Part shown: one piece after another, positions 57,505 through 64,000 of the stretch
Layout of the letters: the number at the start of each line of letters is the position of its first letter
Numbering within the stretch: the stretch's first letter is position 1
NCBI RefSeq assembly: GCF_017086405.1
Contig: NZ_CP070973.1
Location: 248,001 to 312,000, forward strand
Direction: 5' to 3'
Length of the DNA stretch: 64,000 nucleotides
From: Mycobacterium gordonae
Lineage (GTDB): Bacteria > Actinomycetota > Actinomycetes > Mycobacteriales > Mycobacteriaceae
Notes under the pieces: model-generated
What the model saw: only the letters and a program-made list of their open reading frames with translations
Databases searched by the model: none
Told to the model about the DNA's origin: nothing
Position numbers and translations under genes: made by a program

Positions 57505-58438
57505 TGACGCCGAGTTGCGGGTAGTGCTCACGCAACTGCTGAAGGTAGTGCGGTGCCGACGCGGTGGCGACATCGAGGAAGCCCCGAACGGTCGGGGACT
57601 GGTTGGCGGTGCGCCACGCCAGGGCAAGTGGCCGGTCAGGAAGCCGCCCCTGCAACGGGATGAACCGCACACCATTGCGACTCAGATTGATGAATGAGGT
57701 AGGCAGCAAGGCGATTCCGGCTCCCGAGGCGACCAGCGCGAGAATCGTCTGGATGCGCTGCACTTCGTCGACGACGGGCGGTTCGATGTCGTGCATCCGG
57801 CACACCTCGACGACATCGCCGTAGGTGGTGGCTGCGGCGGACCGCGCCCACAGGATCATCGGTTCATGAGCGAGCAGTCCTGGCTCGATCCGCTGGTGGT
57901 CGGCCAGTGCGTGGTCCTCCCCGACGACCGCCGCAAGCGGATCGTCGATCAGTGGCTGGATGGTCAACGACGGTTCGTCAACTGGGCCGCGCAACAGCCC
58001 GACGTCGATGCGGTGCTCGACCAGCTGCGCTATCTGTTCGGTACTGCTCAACTCGCTGAGTTCGAGTTTGACGTCCGGGAACTGCCGGCGGTGTGCCCTC
58101 ATGACGTGGGACAACACGCCGTCGACCGCCGCTTGGAGGGCGCCGATGCGTAGCTGGCCGAGCTGTCCGGCGGCAGCGCGGCGGGCCGCCGCGAAGGCGC
58201 GCTCGGCATGGGTCAGCGCCAGGCGCGCCTCGTCAAACAGCGCCGTCCCCGAGTCGGTGAGCTCGATCGGGCGCCGCGACCGGTCGATCAGCTCGGTGCC
58301 TAGCTGGCGTTCCAACTTCTGGATCTGCTGACTCAACGGCGGCTGCGCGATGTGCAACCTCTCGGCGGCCCGGCCGAAATGCCGCTCCTCGGCGACCGTC
58401 ACGAAGTAGCGCAGTAGTCGCAGCTCGGGGTCAGCCAT
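57479..58438 (-). CDS. LysR-family transcriptional regulator
   Basis: 319 residues. HTH: LLRYFVTVAEERHFGRAAER, LHIAQPPLSQQIQKLERQLG. The C-terminal effector domain has VGLLRGPVDEPSLTIQPLID and LVASGAGIALLPTSF. It is of the CatR/BenM-like group by pattern. It is divergent from the 370-residue/CGSC/CaiB operon, the normal position for a LysR activator of that operon. Confidence 0.93.
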   Translation of the reverse strand: MADPELRLLRYFVTVAEERHFGRAAERLHIAQPPLSQQIQKLERQLGTELIDRSRRPIELTDSGTALFDEARLALTHAERAFAAARRAAAGQLGQLRIGALQAAVDGVLSHVMRAHRRQFPDVKLELSELSSTEQIAQLVEHRIDVGLLRGPVDEPSLTIQPLIDDPLAAVVGEDHALADHQRIEPGLLAHEPMILWARSAAATTYGDVVEVCRMHDIEPPVVDEVQRIQTILALVASGAGIALLPTSFINLSRNGVRFIPLQGRLPDRPLALAWRTANQSPTVRGFLDVATASAPHYLQQLREHYPQLGVTTPRAFRR

Positions 58439-58451
58439 ATCTGCAGAATAT
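58437..58451. promoter_or_regulatory. Candidate LysR box
   Basis: ATATCTGCAGAATAT contains TCTGCAGA with AT-rich flanks and a T-N11-A form. It overlaps the lysR start codon and faces the divergent operon. A further ATAT is at 58465-58468. Confidence 0.35.
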
Positions 58452-58531
58452 AAACAATGACTAGATATGTCTTGGACTGTGATGATGTCGCCGCCTTACG
58501 GTGGCCGCAGCAGAGCCAAGGAGGCAACACG

Positions 58532-59644
58532 ATGACCGGACTGATCGCGACGGAACGTGATCTTGTCGAGCACTATTTCGACCAACCGTGGAGTGACGGG
58601 CTTCCCGTCGTCCCGCCCACCCCGGCCAGGGTCGCCGCGGTGCTGGACGCGTTAGGCGGAGACCCCGGCGAACTCGTCGCGCGGATCCCGCCGCGGTGGG
58701 GCAGCCTGACCCGCGAGCTGCTGGCCGTCAACATGGTGATGGCCGGCTGCAAGCCCGAGTACGCGCCGGTGGTGCGTGCGGCGGTGCTCGCACTTGCCGA
58801 CCCGCGGTTCAACCTCAACGGCGTGCAGGCCACCACGCATGTGGTGTCACCACTGATCGTCGTCAACGGTCCCGTCGCGCGGCGGATCGGAATGAACTCC
58901 GGCGGAAACGTTTTCGGCTCCGGTAACCGGGCCAACGCGACCATCGGCCGCGCGGTGCGGCTGATCCTGCTCAGCGTCGGCGGCGGCATTCCCGGTCAGC
59001 TCGACAAGAGCACCCTGGGCCACCCCGGCAAGTACACCTTCTGTATCGCCGAGAACGAGGAGGCCAGTCCATGGGCGCCTTATCACGTCGAGCACGGCTA
59101 CGCGCCCGAAGACAGCACCGTGCTGGTCATCGGCGCCGAGGCCCCGCACAGCGTCACCAACCACATCTCTGACGACCCGCAGGGCATCCTCGATTCGGTC
59201 GCCTCGGCGATGAGCACCGTCGCGCACAACAACGCCGTACTGGGTGGGTCCTGCACCGTCGTGATCGGTGTCGAGCACGCGCGCACCATCGCCTCATTCG
59301 GTTGGTCGCGCGACGACGTGCGTCGCTACCTGTGGCTCAACGGCACCAACTCCTGGGACGACGTCAGCTACGGCGACCGCTATGCACCGGCGGGCGGACG
59401 GACTTACAACCGCAATCTGCCCAAGTGGTATCCCCGCGAGGCGGGCCGGCGGGTGCCGATCGTCTTCACCCCCGACGATATTCACCTCTTCGTCGCCGGC
59501 GGCTCCGCCGGCCGGTTCTCCGCGTTTCTGCCGGGCTGGAGCACCGCGACGACACCGGTGCTGCGGGCCGTCGAAGGCGACGTGTCCGGGGCGAGCGGCA
59601 ATGCCCGCGAACTGGGTTGCTCCGATGGCGCATGCCGGCTGTGA
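58532..59644 (+). CDS. Conserved partner of the CGSC protein, unknown function
   Basis: 370 residues from ATG 58532, preceded by AAGGAGG; the frame begins at 58457 but that part lacks a ribosome site. It opens VEHYFDQPWSDGLPVVPPTP and has a Gly-rich middle (RIGMNSGGNVFGSGNRANAT, LLSVGGGIPGQLDKSTLGHP) and AGGSAGRFSAFLPGWSTATT. The last residues are ELGCSDGACRL, with two Cys near the C terminus. No cofactor-binding fold is recognised. It is followed 20 bp later by the CGSC redox-like protein, and the C-terminal Cys pair suggests thiol exchange between the two. Confidence 0.75.
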   Translation: MTGLIATERDLVEHYFDQPWSDGLPVVPPTPARVAAVLDALGGDPGELVARIPPRWGSLTRELLAVNMVMAGCKPEYAPVVRAAVLALADPRFNLNGVQATTHVVSPLIVVNGPVARRIGMNSGGNVFGSGNRANATIGRAVRLILLSVGGGIPGQLDKSTLGHPGKYTFCIAENEEASPWAPYHVEHGYAPEDSTVLVIGAEAPHSVTNHISDDPQGILDSVASAMSTVAHNNAVLGGSCTVVIGVEHARTIASFGWSRDDVRRYLWLNGTNSWDDVSYGDRYAPAGGRTYNRNLPKWYPREAGRRVPIVFTPDDIHLFVAGGSAGRFSAFLPGWSTATTPVLRAVEGDVSGASGNARELGCSDGACRL

Positions 59645-59664
59645 CACTCGAGAAGGGAAGATCA

Positions 59665-60216
59665 ATGACCAACTTCGCCTATGACCCCTGCGGTGTTGTC
59701 GAGGTGACGGCAACCCCCACCGCCCCTCGTCCGGGCCGCACCGATGGCCTCCGGTTGGCGGTGCTGAGCAACACCAAATGGAACGCCGCCAAACTGCTAC
59801 GCGCCACCGTGCGTCAAATCGCGCTACAGGGAGCGGTTTTCGCCAGCGTCACCTATTACGACAAGCACCACTTCTCCTGCGATGCGAGTCCCGAGCTGAT
59901 TGCCCAGATCGCCGCCGAGAACGACATAGCCCTCACCGCGATCGGCGACTGCGGCTCCTGCTGCTCGGCGTGCGTCAACGACGCGGTACGGCTGGAGCAG
60001 GCAGGTATACCGACCGTCGCGATCGTGACAACCGAATTCGAACTCGAAGCCCGCCTGCAACGTGAAGCCCGCGGCATGGCGGGGCTGACACCCGCCGTCG
60101 CCACCCATCCGATCAGCAGCCTGACGCTGGACCAGCTCGACTCCCGTGCCGTCGAGATCGCCCCGCAGGCGCAGCGCATCTGGTTCGGCAGCGCCGTCGC
60201 CGGCGAAGTCGCATGA
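59665..60216 (+). CDS. UGSC-family protein with CGSC motif
   Basis: 183 residues from ATG 59665, with AAGGGAAG upstream. The signature is AIGDCGSCCSACVND: Cys 96, Ser 98, Cys 99, Cys 100 and Cys 103. The UGSC family has selenocysteine or cysteine at the first position, and here it is Cys. Parts around it are LAVLSNTKWNAAKLLRATVR and GIPTVAIVTTEFELEARLQ. Its reaction is not established; the motif points to thiol redox or metal chemistry. It is coupled to the CaiB gene by a 4-bp overlap and follows the 370-residue partner. Confidence 0.8.
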   Translation: MTNFAYDPCGVVEVTATPTAPRPGRTDGLRLAVLSNTKWNAAKLLRATVRQIALQGAVFASVTYYDKHHFSCDASPELIAQIAAENDIALTAIGDCGSCCSACVNDAVRLEQAGIPTVAIVTTEFELEARLQREARGMAGLTPAVATHPISSLTLDQLDSRAVEIAPQAQRIWFGSAVAGEVA

Positions 60217-61427
60217 CCGAGAAAGGGCCGTTGTCATCGATAGTGGTCGCAGACTTCTCCAGGGTGCTGGCCGGCCCGTTCTGCACCATGACTCTGGGTG
60301 ACCTCGGCGCCGAGATTGTGAAGGTGGAGCGTCCCGGTGGGGACGACACCCGCGCGTGGGGGCCACCGTTCGTCGACGGCGAGAGCACCTACTACCTGGG
60401 CGTCAACCGCAACAAACGCAGCCTCGTTCTGGACCTCAACACCCCCGAAGACCGAGATGTCGCAGCGCAACTCGCCACGCGCGCCGACGTAGTGGTGGAG
60501 AACTTCCGTCCCGGCACCATGGCCCGGTTCGGTCTCGACGAGACTACCCTGCGTCGGACCAACCCAGGGTTGGTATATTGCAGCATCTCGGCATTCGGGA
60601 CCGGCGCGGGATATGAACTGGCCGGCTACGACCTGCTTGTCCAGGCACTCGGCGGCCTGATGAGCGTCACCGGACCCGATGACGGACACCCGACCAAAGT
60701 CGGGGTGGCACTGGTCGATGTGCTGGCGGGATTGTTTGCCACGGTTGGGGTTCTGGCGGCGCTGCGCGCACGTGACCGGACCGGGCGAGGACAGCTCGTC
60801 GAGATCAACCTGTTGTCGACGCTGCTGGCGGCGCTTGCCAATCAGTCAGCCAGTTATGTTCTGGCCGAGGAGATTCCGCATGCGATCGGCAACGGGCACG
60901 CCAGTATTGCTCCGTACGACAGCTATGCGACCGGGGACGGGAATATCGTGCTGGCGGTGGGAAACGACAAGCAGTTCGACGCATTGTGCGACGCGCTGCG
61001 CATTCCCGAACTGGCACGCGACCCGCGGTTTCTCGGCAACGCGTCACGGGTGCGCAACCGCGTTCCACTGCGTGAGCACCTCGAAGCCGCGCTGGCATCC
61101 AACTCGGCCGGCTACTGGGCGACAATCCTTCCCGCCCTCGGTATTCCCGCGGGCGCTGTCAACAACATCGGTCAGGCTTTCGCCCTGGCCGAGCGGTTGG
61201 GCCTGCGCCCGATCCGCGACACCGACGACGGTCAGGTGCTCGGCCGTCAGGTTGCCAGCCCGATCAACCTGTCCGCGACGCCGGTGACCTACCGCACCAG
61301 GGCGCCCCGGCTGGGCGAGCACAGCCCTGCGATCCGCCGGTTACTTCACCGCGGCGATTGTCTGGCGGGACAGCTCGGTGGCGATGCCACACGGGTCGGG
61401 GAACGGCTTCCTGACGAATTGGATTGA
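60213..61427 (+). CDS. CaiB/BaiF family CoA-transferase
   Basis: 404 residues; ATG 60213 overlaps the CGSC gene stop (ATGA). Class III CoA-transferase motifs: VVADFSRVLAGPFCTMTLGD, LGAEIVKVERPGGDDTRAWG, NRNKRSLVLDL, VVENFRPGTMARFGLD and VGVALVDVLAGLFATVGVLA with the catalytic Asp. It is single domain, unlike the fused CaiB at 49795. It likely activates an acid handled by the two genes upstream. The last 87 bp overlap the end of the convergent lprB-like gene, giving a C-terminal tail of about 28 residues with no family sequence. Confidence 0.93.
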   Translation: MTEKGPLSSIVVADFSRVLAGPFCTMTLGDLGAEIVKVERPGGDDTRAWGPPFVDGESTYYLGVNRNKRSLVLDLNTPEDRDVAAQLATRADVVVENFRPGTMARFGLDETTLRRTNPGLVYCSISAFGTGAGYELAGYDLLVQALGGLMSVTGPDDGHPTKVGVALVDVLAGLFATVGVLAALRARDRTGRGQLVEINLLSTLLAALANQSASYVLAEEIPHAIGNGHASIAPYDSYATGDGNIVLAVGNDKQFDALCDALRIPELARDPRFLGNASRVRNRVPLREHLEAALASNSAGYWATILPALGIPAGAVNNIGQAFALAERLGLRPIRDTDDGQVLGRQVASPINLSATPVTYRTRAPRLGEHSPAIRRLLHRGDCLAGQLGGDATRVGERLPDELD

Positions 61428-61901
61428 CCATTCGAAGAAGTCGTCCTGGTACTGGATGGACACGTCGCACAGCCGGGTACCGAGCCGGTCGGTGGCGACC
61501 GCGATGTAGCCGCTGTGGCCGTCGATGGTGATGTCGTCGACGGTGGTTCGGCTCAGGTCCTCGTTCTTTCGTTCACGACCGATGGGGCTACCGCGAAACC
61601 AGCTGAAGGAGAACCATGGTCCGGAGATGCTGCCGTTCACCAGCCATTGGCATCCGACCGCGTTGCGGGCCGTGACCACCAGCCCGACGACCCCGGTGAG
61701 CTGGGCCAGGGTCTGATCACTGACGCCGCCGCACTCCGGGAAGAACGGGCCGTGCACAGCCTGTTTCGACGTGGGCGCGCCCGTGGTGGCGGGTTGTCCG
61801 CCGGCGCCACGTGAGCCGTCCGCACACCCGGCCATCAGAGGCAGTGTGGCCAACATTGCCAACACCTGCAGACGGCGGCTCGACGACCGGGAACGGCTCA
61901 T
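61341..61901 (-). CDS. lprB: DUF3558 lipoprotein (LprB-like)
   Basis: 186 residues. Signal peptide and lipobox: LAMLATLPLMAG then Cys. The body matches LprB: VHGPFFPECGGVSDQTLAQL, VGCQWLVNGSISGPWFSFSW, FRGSPIGRERKNEDLSRTTV, ITIDGHSGYIAVA, WSIQFVRKPFPDPCGIATEL. The function of the family is not known. In M. tuberculosis lprB sits beside lprC; here it follows a PaaX regulator (4-bp overlap), so this may be a paralogue. Confidence 0.88.
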   Translation of the reverse strand: MSRSRSSSRRLQVLAMLATLPLMAGCADGSRGAGGQPATTGAPTSKQAVHGPFFPECGGVSDQTLAQLTGVVGLVVTARNAVGCQWLVNGSISGPWFSFSWFRGSPIGRERKNEDLSRTTVDDITIDGHSGYIAVATDRLGTRLCDVSIQYQDDFFEWSIQFVRKPFPDPCGIATELSRQTIAAVK

Positions 61902-62755
61902 CCGTCGAACACCTTGTTCATCCGCTTCTTGAAGGCGCCGTCGAACCGGCGGTAGGTGCCGCGCAGCGCGTTGCCCGGCCAGTGATCCGCTACGAGTTCG
62001 GCGGGCAGCAGTGGGTCGAGCTGTAGGTGGCGGACCACCGCGATCGACAGCGCGAACTCGTCGGTGAAACTCTGCGCCGTATCGTCGCGCTTGTCGCGCT
62101 CAAGCGCCGTCTGCATGGCGTCGATGAGTGCCCTGGCGTCGTCGGCCCAGCCGTCGAGGGCAAACAACGACCGCATCTTGTCGGTGGTGATGTCGGTGGC
62201 CGCACCGTGGAAGTGCGTGCACTGCCGGTCCAGGACGGCGCGGGACGCGGAAAGGCGTTGCGAGTCAAGGTTGTCCGGACGGATCCAGACGCCCTCGCGG
62301 AAGTCGGCCAGGTGCAGGGCCATCGCCGCCTTGCGTAGTTCCAGACGGTCGGATGCGGTACGGCGCTCCATCGAGACGATGGCGAGTTCCCAGGTGCCGT
62401 CCCATTCCCTGACGTCGTCGATGCGATAGGCCTCGTCGACCCGCTGCCGGCGCTCGGCCAGCCGGCCCGCGAGTGCGTAGCTGCCGTCTTCTGCGCTGAG
62501 TTCGCCGTTGGAGACCATCCGCCACAGGCAGGTGCGGGCGGCGCCGTCGCTGATGCCGAACAGGGACGCCAACGCGACCAGACTAGCCACCGGCAACCTG
62601 GCCTCGTCGGAACCCAATAATGCCGATGCCAGCACCGAGCGCGCGCTGAGCGGTCGGTCACCGATCAGTTCGCGCACACGAGATCCGGACATGGCGGGCA
62701 CCGGACCATCTTCCCCGATCGCGCCGCGTATCACTGGATCATTGACGTGTGACAT
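61898..62755 (-). CDS. PaaX-family transcriptional regulator
   Basis: 285 residues; ATG 62692 is an alternative. PaaX N-terminal winged helix: RPLSARSVLASALLGSDEAR, FGISDGAARTCLWRMVSNGE. The middle is REWDGTWELAIVSMERRTAS, and the C terminus has LDPLLPAELVADHWPGNALR. PaaX members repress aromatic acid pathways and respond to acyl-CoAs. It is divergent from the Rieske oxygenase, and its ATG lies inside that gene's promoter, so mutual control is likely. It is followed by the lprB-like gene in the same operon. Confidence 0.88.
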   Translation of the reverse strand: MSHVNDPVIRGAIGEDGPVPAMSGSRVRELIGDRPLSARSVLASALLGSDEARLPVASLVALASLFGISDGAARTCLWRMVSNGELSAEDGSYALAGRLAERRQRVDEAYRIDDVREWDGTWELAIVSMERRTASDRLELRKAAMALHLADFREGVWIRPDNLDSQRLSASRAVLDRQCTHFHGAATDITTDKMRSLFALDGWADDARALIDAMQTALERDKRDDTAQSFTDEFALSIAVVRHLQLDPLLPAELVADHWPGNALRGTYRRFDGAFKKRMNKVFDG

Positions 62756-62769
62756 TCAAACTGTGATAC
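62742..62769 (+). promoter_or_regulatory. Promoter of a probably leaderless Rieske gene
   Basis: TTGACG (62742-62747) and TGATAC (62764-62769), 16-bp spacing. The expected transcript start is near 62776, right at the GTG 62778. The paaX start codon (62753-62755) lies between the boxes. Confidence 0.5.
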
Positions 62770-62777
62770 TGACGAAC

Positions 62778-63980
62778 GTGGCCTCCCCGACGAAGCCGTT
62801 GGTCGCCGACCCGTTGGTTGCCAGTGACGTCGAGATCGTCCGGCGCATACTGGCCCATATCGACCGCGGCACCACCGATGAGGGTGCCGCTTGGCGCGAG
62901 CCCGTTGAAAACTATCTGGACGCAACGCGATTCGCGCGGGAGATGCGGATGTTGCGTGCCATGCCGAGCGTTTTCGTGCCGTCCGCGGCGATCGGCGACC
63001 CAGGGGACCACGTCGAACGAACGGCGTTCGGGGTGCCGTTGTTCGCGGTGCGCGGTCGCGACCGGAGCGCCCGGGTGTTCCGGAATGCGTGCCGTCACCG
63101 AGGATTCACGCTTGTCGAGGGCGCCGGATGTGCCAATGCCCTGGTATGCCGTTACCACGGCTGGACGTACCGGCTGGACGGATCGCTCGCCCACGTTCCG
63201 CACCGGGAGGCATTTCCCGACCTCGACGTGCACGCCCGGGGGTTGGTTGAGGTCAAGAGTCATGAGGTGGACGGGCTGATCGTCATCGACGCACTGGAAC
63301 CTGCTCCTGAACCGGACGACGACGCCGTGGGCTGGTTGACCGACGGGACTCCCTGGCGCGACAAGCTCATGCCCGCACAACGACTCGTGTATGTCGACGC
63401 CACGTTGCGACCCATGAACTGGAAGGTTCTCGTCGAGCAGTTCCTAGAGGGCTACCACATCCGGTCGACGCACAAGGAGACCTTCTTCCCGCTGCAGTAC
63501 GACGACCTCAACGTGGTCGAGAGGTTCGGCCCGAATTCCCGTCTGACCTTCCCGTACCGCAACATTGAGCGGCTGCGCGACCGTCCGGAGGATACGTGGA
63601 CGACAGACGCACGGGTGACCTACCTCTATCAGCTCTTCCCGAACGTCATGCTGGCGACGTTCCCGGACCTGTTGTTGATGATCGTGATCGATCCGGTCGA
63701 TATCGGTCACAGCATGGTCACCGTCTATTCGATGGTGCGGCCGGAGGTGGCTGGGCGGGCGGGCAGCGATGCGCGGCAGCGTGACCCGGTCGCCGCGGGC
63801 GCGCTCATCGCGCGTGGGACGGCAGAGGATAACGAGATGTCCGAGGGGGTTCAGCGCGGCTTGAACTCCGGGGCAAATGCTTTCGTCGAATTCGGTCGGC
63901 ACGAGAGTGCTGCCGGGCATTTTCACGCGGTGCTCGACGACCGCCTGGCGCGGTTCGCGCCGGCCGCTACGGCGTCTTGA
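62778..63980 (+). CDS. Rieske non-haem iron oxygenase, alpha subunit
   Basis: 400 residues from GTG 62778 (MASPTKPLVADPLVASDVEI); GTG 62763 is in frame but inside the -10 box. Rieske motif CRHRGFTL (Cys 105, His 107) and CRYHGW (Cys 124, His 127). Catalytic iron motif VLVEQFLEGYHIRSTHKETF (His 227, His 232). It is distinct from the Rieske protein at 19787. It hydroxylates an unknown ring substrate, and a reductase is not in view. Control by the divergent PaaX is likely. The remaining 20 bp of the window hold no feature. Confidence 0.93.
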   Translation: MASPTKPLVADPLVASDVEIVRRILAHIDRGTTDEGAAWREPVENYLDATRFAREMRMLRAMPSVFVPSAAIGDPGDHVERTAFGVPLFAVRGRDRSARVFRNACRHRGFTLVEGAGCANALVCRYHGWTYRLDGSLAHVPHREAFPDLDVHARGLVEVKSHEVDGLIVIDALEPAPEPDDDAVGWLTDGTPWRDKLMPAQRLVYVDATLRPMNWKVLVEQFLEGYHIRSTHKETFFPLQYDDLNVVERFGPNSRLTFPYRNIERLRDRPEDTWTTDARVTYLYQLFPNVMLATFPDLLLMIVIDPVDIGHSMVTVYSMVRPEVAGRAGSDARQRDPVAAGALIARGTAEDNEMSEGVQRGLNSGANAFVEFGRHESAAGHFHAVLDDRLARFAPAATAS

Positions 63981-64000
63981 GGAACACGTCGTTGAAGGTG

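Noticed and set aside
59641..60216. Selenocysteine in the UGSC-family protein
   Set aside because: The motif position is TGC (Cys), not TGA, and no in-frame TGA occurs before the stop.
1..64000. tRNA, rRNA, insertion sequence or prophage genes
   Set aside because: No cloverleaf-like sequence, transposase or integrase motif was seen, though a covariance search was not possible by eye.

Overview
The window is from a slow-growing Mycobacterium that is not M. tuberculosis itself. The evidence is high G+C, three PE-PGRS genes, an ESX-type secretion locus (EspG), mycobacterial lipoproteins (LprB-like, LpqP-like) and many lipid or steroid catabolism genes (FadE, Ltp-type thiolases, CaiB CoA-transferases, Rieske oxygenases). 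The order icd2 - TetR - SDR - sdaA - ABC permease - ABC ATPase follows the M. tuberculosis Rv0066c-Rv0069c/Rv0072-Rv0073 backbone. Several blocks are inserted into it here and glyA2 is not seen.

Layout. 1-6.3 kb: two PE-PGRS genes head to tail on the minus strand, sharing an almost identical 2.5 kb block. The upstream copy carries two single-base frame breaks, both in G runs. 6.3-9.1 kb: a decayed region with an acyl-CoA dehydrogenase remnant, a PGRS remnant and one intact cupin gene. 9-29 kb: conserved metabolic backbone (icd2, sdaA, ABC transporter) mixed with a truncated nitronate monooxygenase, a flavin dehydrogenase, a Rieske oxygenase/PP2C/amidohydrolase block, a STAS/anti-sigma pair, a SrpA-like haem peroxidase with cytochrome b561, and a LpqP-like esterase. 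29-35 kb: an acyltransferase-3 membrane protein, a third PE-PGRS, and a sulfotransferase/DUF1214 pair under a divergent TetR. 35-42 kb: TetR, fused FadE, Ltp-like thiolase, DUF35 protein, a long palindromic terminator, aldehyde dehydrogenase and LacI. 43-48 kb: an ESX-associated accessory locus (frame-broken EspG, two paralogous lipoproteins, a 795-residue protein with a WXG-like N terminus, a small EspC-like partner). 48-55 kb: a six-gene plus-strand operon (amidohydrolase, double CaiB, small unknown, Ltp-like, DUF35, PadR). 55-58 kb: P450 pseudogene, alpha/beta hydrolase and regulators. 58-64 kb: LysR, then an unknown 370-residue protein, a CGSC-motif (UGSC family) protein and CaiB in one operon, followed by lprB-paaX and a divergent Rieske oxygenase.

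How the genes work together. The catabolic clusters look like separate acyl-CoA or steroid-type degradation modules. Most have a local TetR, LacI, LysR, PaaX or PadR regulator, and several have visible palindromic operators. Two Ltp-like plus DUF35 pairs, both lacking the thiolase nucleophile cysteine, suggest retro-aldol side-chain cleavage rather than thiolysis. Four genes carry single-base frame breaks, three of them in G homopolymers. These may be consensus errors or real phase variation, and one of them can be tested inside the window by comparing the two PE-PGRS copies.
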